DNA of 64,000 nt, taken from Myxococcus dinghuensis (GTDB lineage: Bacteria; Myxococcota; Myxococcia; Myxococcales; Myxococcaceae). Below, in pieces: positions 62,373 through 64,000 of this stretch. The notes beneath the pieces were generated by a model that worked only from the letters and a program-made list of their open reading frames with translations, was not told the DNA's origin and ran no database searches. The stretch covers positions 1-64,000 of the forward strand of contig NZ_JAKCFB010000022.1 in the NCBI RefSeq assembly GCF_024198235.1, given 5' to 3'. A program made the position numbers and the translations under genes. Every line of letters begins with the position of its first letter. Position 1 is the stretch's first letter.

Positions 62373-64000
62373 ATGCGCTTCTCCTTCTTCGCGACGCCAT
62401 CGACCCTGAAGAAGCTCTACAGCCCCGACTCGACGAAGGTCCTCCTCGCTGGAGGATTCAACGGATACTGGAACTTCGGGGACATGTTGATGCTCCAGGG
62501 CGTGGTGCGGTGGCACCAGGCGCGTCCGGAGAATGAAGTCGTCGCGCCCCTGCACGAGCTGGGCAGGGTGGCCGACACGCAGTACCTCGAGCAGCTCCGG
62601 CGGGTGATGGGCGCGGAGGACTTCGTCGTCTACACGGCCGAGTCGGGCCCGGAGGCCGTGCGCAAGGCGGTGGAGCTGGGGTTGGAGCCGGTGGTGCCCC
62701 AGCACCTGCGCGGCGCCTCGCGGATGCATGTCTATGGCGGGGGCTACTTCAACCGCTTCTGGGGCGAGAACATGCTCGCGCTCCTCGAGGCGACGCTGCG
62801 CGCCTGGCTGCCGGGCCACTACGTCCTGTCCGGGCTCCAGGTCGGCCCGGAGTTCGCCAGCCACTTCGCGGCGCACGCCCAGCAGTGGCAGCCGGCGCTC
62901 GTCGGCTGTCGGGACACCGAATCGGTCGCGGCGTTGACCACGTGCGGCCTGGAGGCCCACCTCTCCGGAGACGACGCGCTGGAGGAGCTGACTCGGGCCG
63001 CGGAGGAGGACACGCGCAAGGGGCCGCGCGCCGCCCACCCGGGGCGCTTCGCGCTGCACATGAACCTCTCCGGCTACGTCTACGCGCAAGGGGGCGAGGA
63101 CGGCGAGGCGGAGGCCCCGCCCGCGGTCCAGATGAACGAGCAGCTCCAGACGCTGCGGGCCCACATGGGTGACAGCGCCGTCCCCGTCGTCCTCAACGCC
63201 TACATCGACGAGCGCCCCAGCGTGGAGGACAGCGTCGCCACGATGCGCCGGACGTCCTTCCCGGAGCTGTTTCCCCGCGCGGGTGTCATCGACGTGGTGG
63301 GACTGCTCCTCCAGGGGCGACTGCCCGAGGCCATCGAGCAGATCCGCCAGTGCGAGCTGCTCGTCGCCTCGTCGTACCATGTCACGCTGCTGGGCAAGGT
63401 CGCGGGCGTGCCCACGCACCTGTTCGCCTTCAACGCGTACTACCGACAGAAGAAGGCGGGCCTGGAGGAGCCGGAGCTCTCCCTCCCGTCGTTCCTCACG
63501 GAGGACCGGGAGCGCGTCCGGGCGCGCAGCCAGGACTACGTGACGCACCAACTGGCCCTGCGCCACGCGTGGCTGGAGCGGATGGAGGCCTGCCTGCGCC
63601 AGCCCGTCCCGGCCGTCAGTTGGGTGACCCGCGCCACGCGGTGGCTCGAGGACACGCGAGGCGAGCTGCGGGAGGTGCAGCGGCTGCGCGGCGAGGAGGC
63701 CCGCGCGACCGAGCAGGTGCGCGAGCAGCATCGGACGCTCGCGTCCCGCTACGACCTCCAGGAGACGCGCCTGCGCGAGCTGGAAGCGCAGCGGGACGCG
63801 TGGAGGGCGGACCGCGCGGAGCTGGAGGCGCGGCGCGACGAGTGGGAGACGGGCCGCGCGGAGCTCGCGGCGCTGCGCGAACAGCGCGACGTCCTCACGG
63901 CCCGGGTCCAGCAATACGAGGCGCTCGAAGAGCAGCTTCGCTCCACGCAGGCGGCGCTGCTCGCCCATCAGGACTCGGAGCGCCCGTTGCGACACCAGTT
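62373..64000 (+). CDS. polysaccharide pyruvyl transferase-like protein with coiled-coil tail (cut by window edge)
   Basis: An open frame of at least 542 residues with no stop inside the window. LLAGGFNGYWNFGDMLMLQG is the CsaB/pyruvyl-transferase-type N-terminus, with MHVYGGGYFNRFWGEN, CELLVASSYHVTLLGKVAGVPTH and FAFNAYY following the family order. After about residue 430 comes a long heptad coiled coil (REVQRLRGEEARATEQ, AQRDAWRADRAELEARRDEW). AAGGA lies 6-10 bases before the ATG. It may modify an exopolysaccharide, with the coil linking it to another domain or a complex. Confidence 0.85.
   Translation, partial: MRFSFFATPSTLKKLYSPDSTKVLLAGGFNGYWNFGDMLMLQGVVRWHQARPENEVVAPLHELGRVADTQYLEQLRRVMGAEDFVVYTAESGPEAVRKAVELGLEPVVPQHLRGASRMHVYGGGYFNRFWGENMLALLEATLRAWLPGHYVLSGLQVGPEFASHFAAHAQQWQPALVGCRDTESVAALTTCGLEAHLSGDDALEELTRAAEEDTRKGPRAAHPGRFALHMNLSGYVYAQGGEDGEAEAPPAVQMNEQLQTLRAHMGDSAVPVVLNAYIDERPSVEDSVATMRRTSFPELFPRAGVIDVVGLLLQGRLPEAIEQIRQCELLVASSYHVTLLGKVAGVPTHLFAFNAYYRQKKAGLEEPELSLPSFLTEDRERVRARSQDYVTHQLALRHAWLERMEACLRQPVPAVSWVTRATRWLEDTRGELREVQRLRGEEARATEQVREQHRTLASRYDLQETRLRELEAQRDAWRADRAELEARRDEWETGRAELAALREQRDVLTARVQQYEALEEQLRSTQAALLAHQDSERPLRHQ

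Noticed and set aside
1-64000. CRISPR arrays, insertion sequences, prophage or attachment sites
   Set aside because: No regularly spaced repeats, transposase or integrase motifs, or flanking direct repeats were found; the only tandem repeats are those listed.

Overview
The DNA has very high GC with third-codon-position GC bias, long spurious antisense frames, many ATGA/GTGA start-stop overlaps, large secreted repeat proteins and lipoproteins, a Csu-type spore-coat-U pilus locus and a sphingosine-phosphate-lyase-like enzyme. Together these point to a myxobacterium of the Myxococcaceae/Archangiaceae type; I infer this from gene style, not from a marker gene. I see no rRNA, tRNA, CRISPR array, transposase or integrase.

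Layout. 1-2301 (minus): a tandemly duplicated 1.59-kb unit of spore coat U-domain protein plus periplasmic chaperone. The inner chaperone copy has decayed; the other runs off the left edge. 2774-13267 (plus): a tightly overlapping operon of a radical-SAM activase-like protein, four unknown proteins, a soluble FtsH-like AAA+ protease, a MoxR-type AAA+ ATPase and a degenerate vWA-like protein. It matches the FtsH/MoxR/vWA 'ternary' plan that comparative genomics proposes to be a conflict or self/non-self system. 13313-15826: STM4015-like (WGR plus leucine-rich repeats) and STM4014-like (ATP-grasp) genes with their own promoter. 17214-23622: a seven-gene operon with two ketosynthase-III enzymes, a carrier protein, two oxidoreductases, an adenylating ligase and a membrane left-handed-beta-helix protein, probably a small-molecule or lipid pathway. 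23644-30491: hypothetical secreted or anchored proteins and a lipoprotein made almost wholly of twelve PPC-type repeats.

30526-36445 (minus): an operon running L,D-transpeptidase, LOG protein, HAD hydrolase, then STM4013-like phosphatase/sulfatase, STM4012-like and STM4011-like radical SAM enzymes. The five-member STM4011-4015 set is therefore present but split into two blocks about 15 kb apart. 36645-38903: a zinc-ribbon/ATPase/TPR signalling protein. 39337-42953: a discoidin-polysaccharide lyase lipoprotein and a short catabolic operon. 43234-44370: a free-standing PheRS-like protein behind a well-formed promoter and a structured leader. 44392-47548: a sphingosine-phosphate-lyase-like enzyme with an FGGY kinase. 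47741-62210: a membrane glycosyltransferase, a large M36-like metalloprotease, an AI-2E-type permease, an unknown gene pair, a nuclease/phosphatase-like lipoprotein and a P1-family peptidase. The right edge cuts a polysaccharide pyruvyl transferase-like gene with a long coiled coil.

Gene calls rest on reading translations and motifs by eye. Family names are recognitions, not database results. Starts were chosen from ribosome-binding sites, overlaps and family architecture, and some are uncertain by a few codons.
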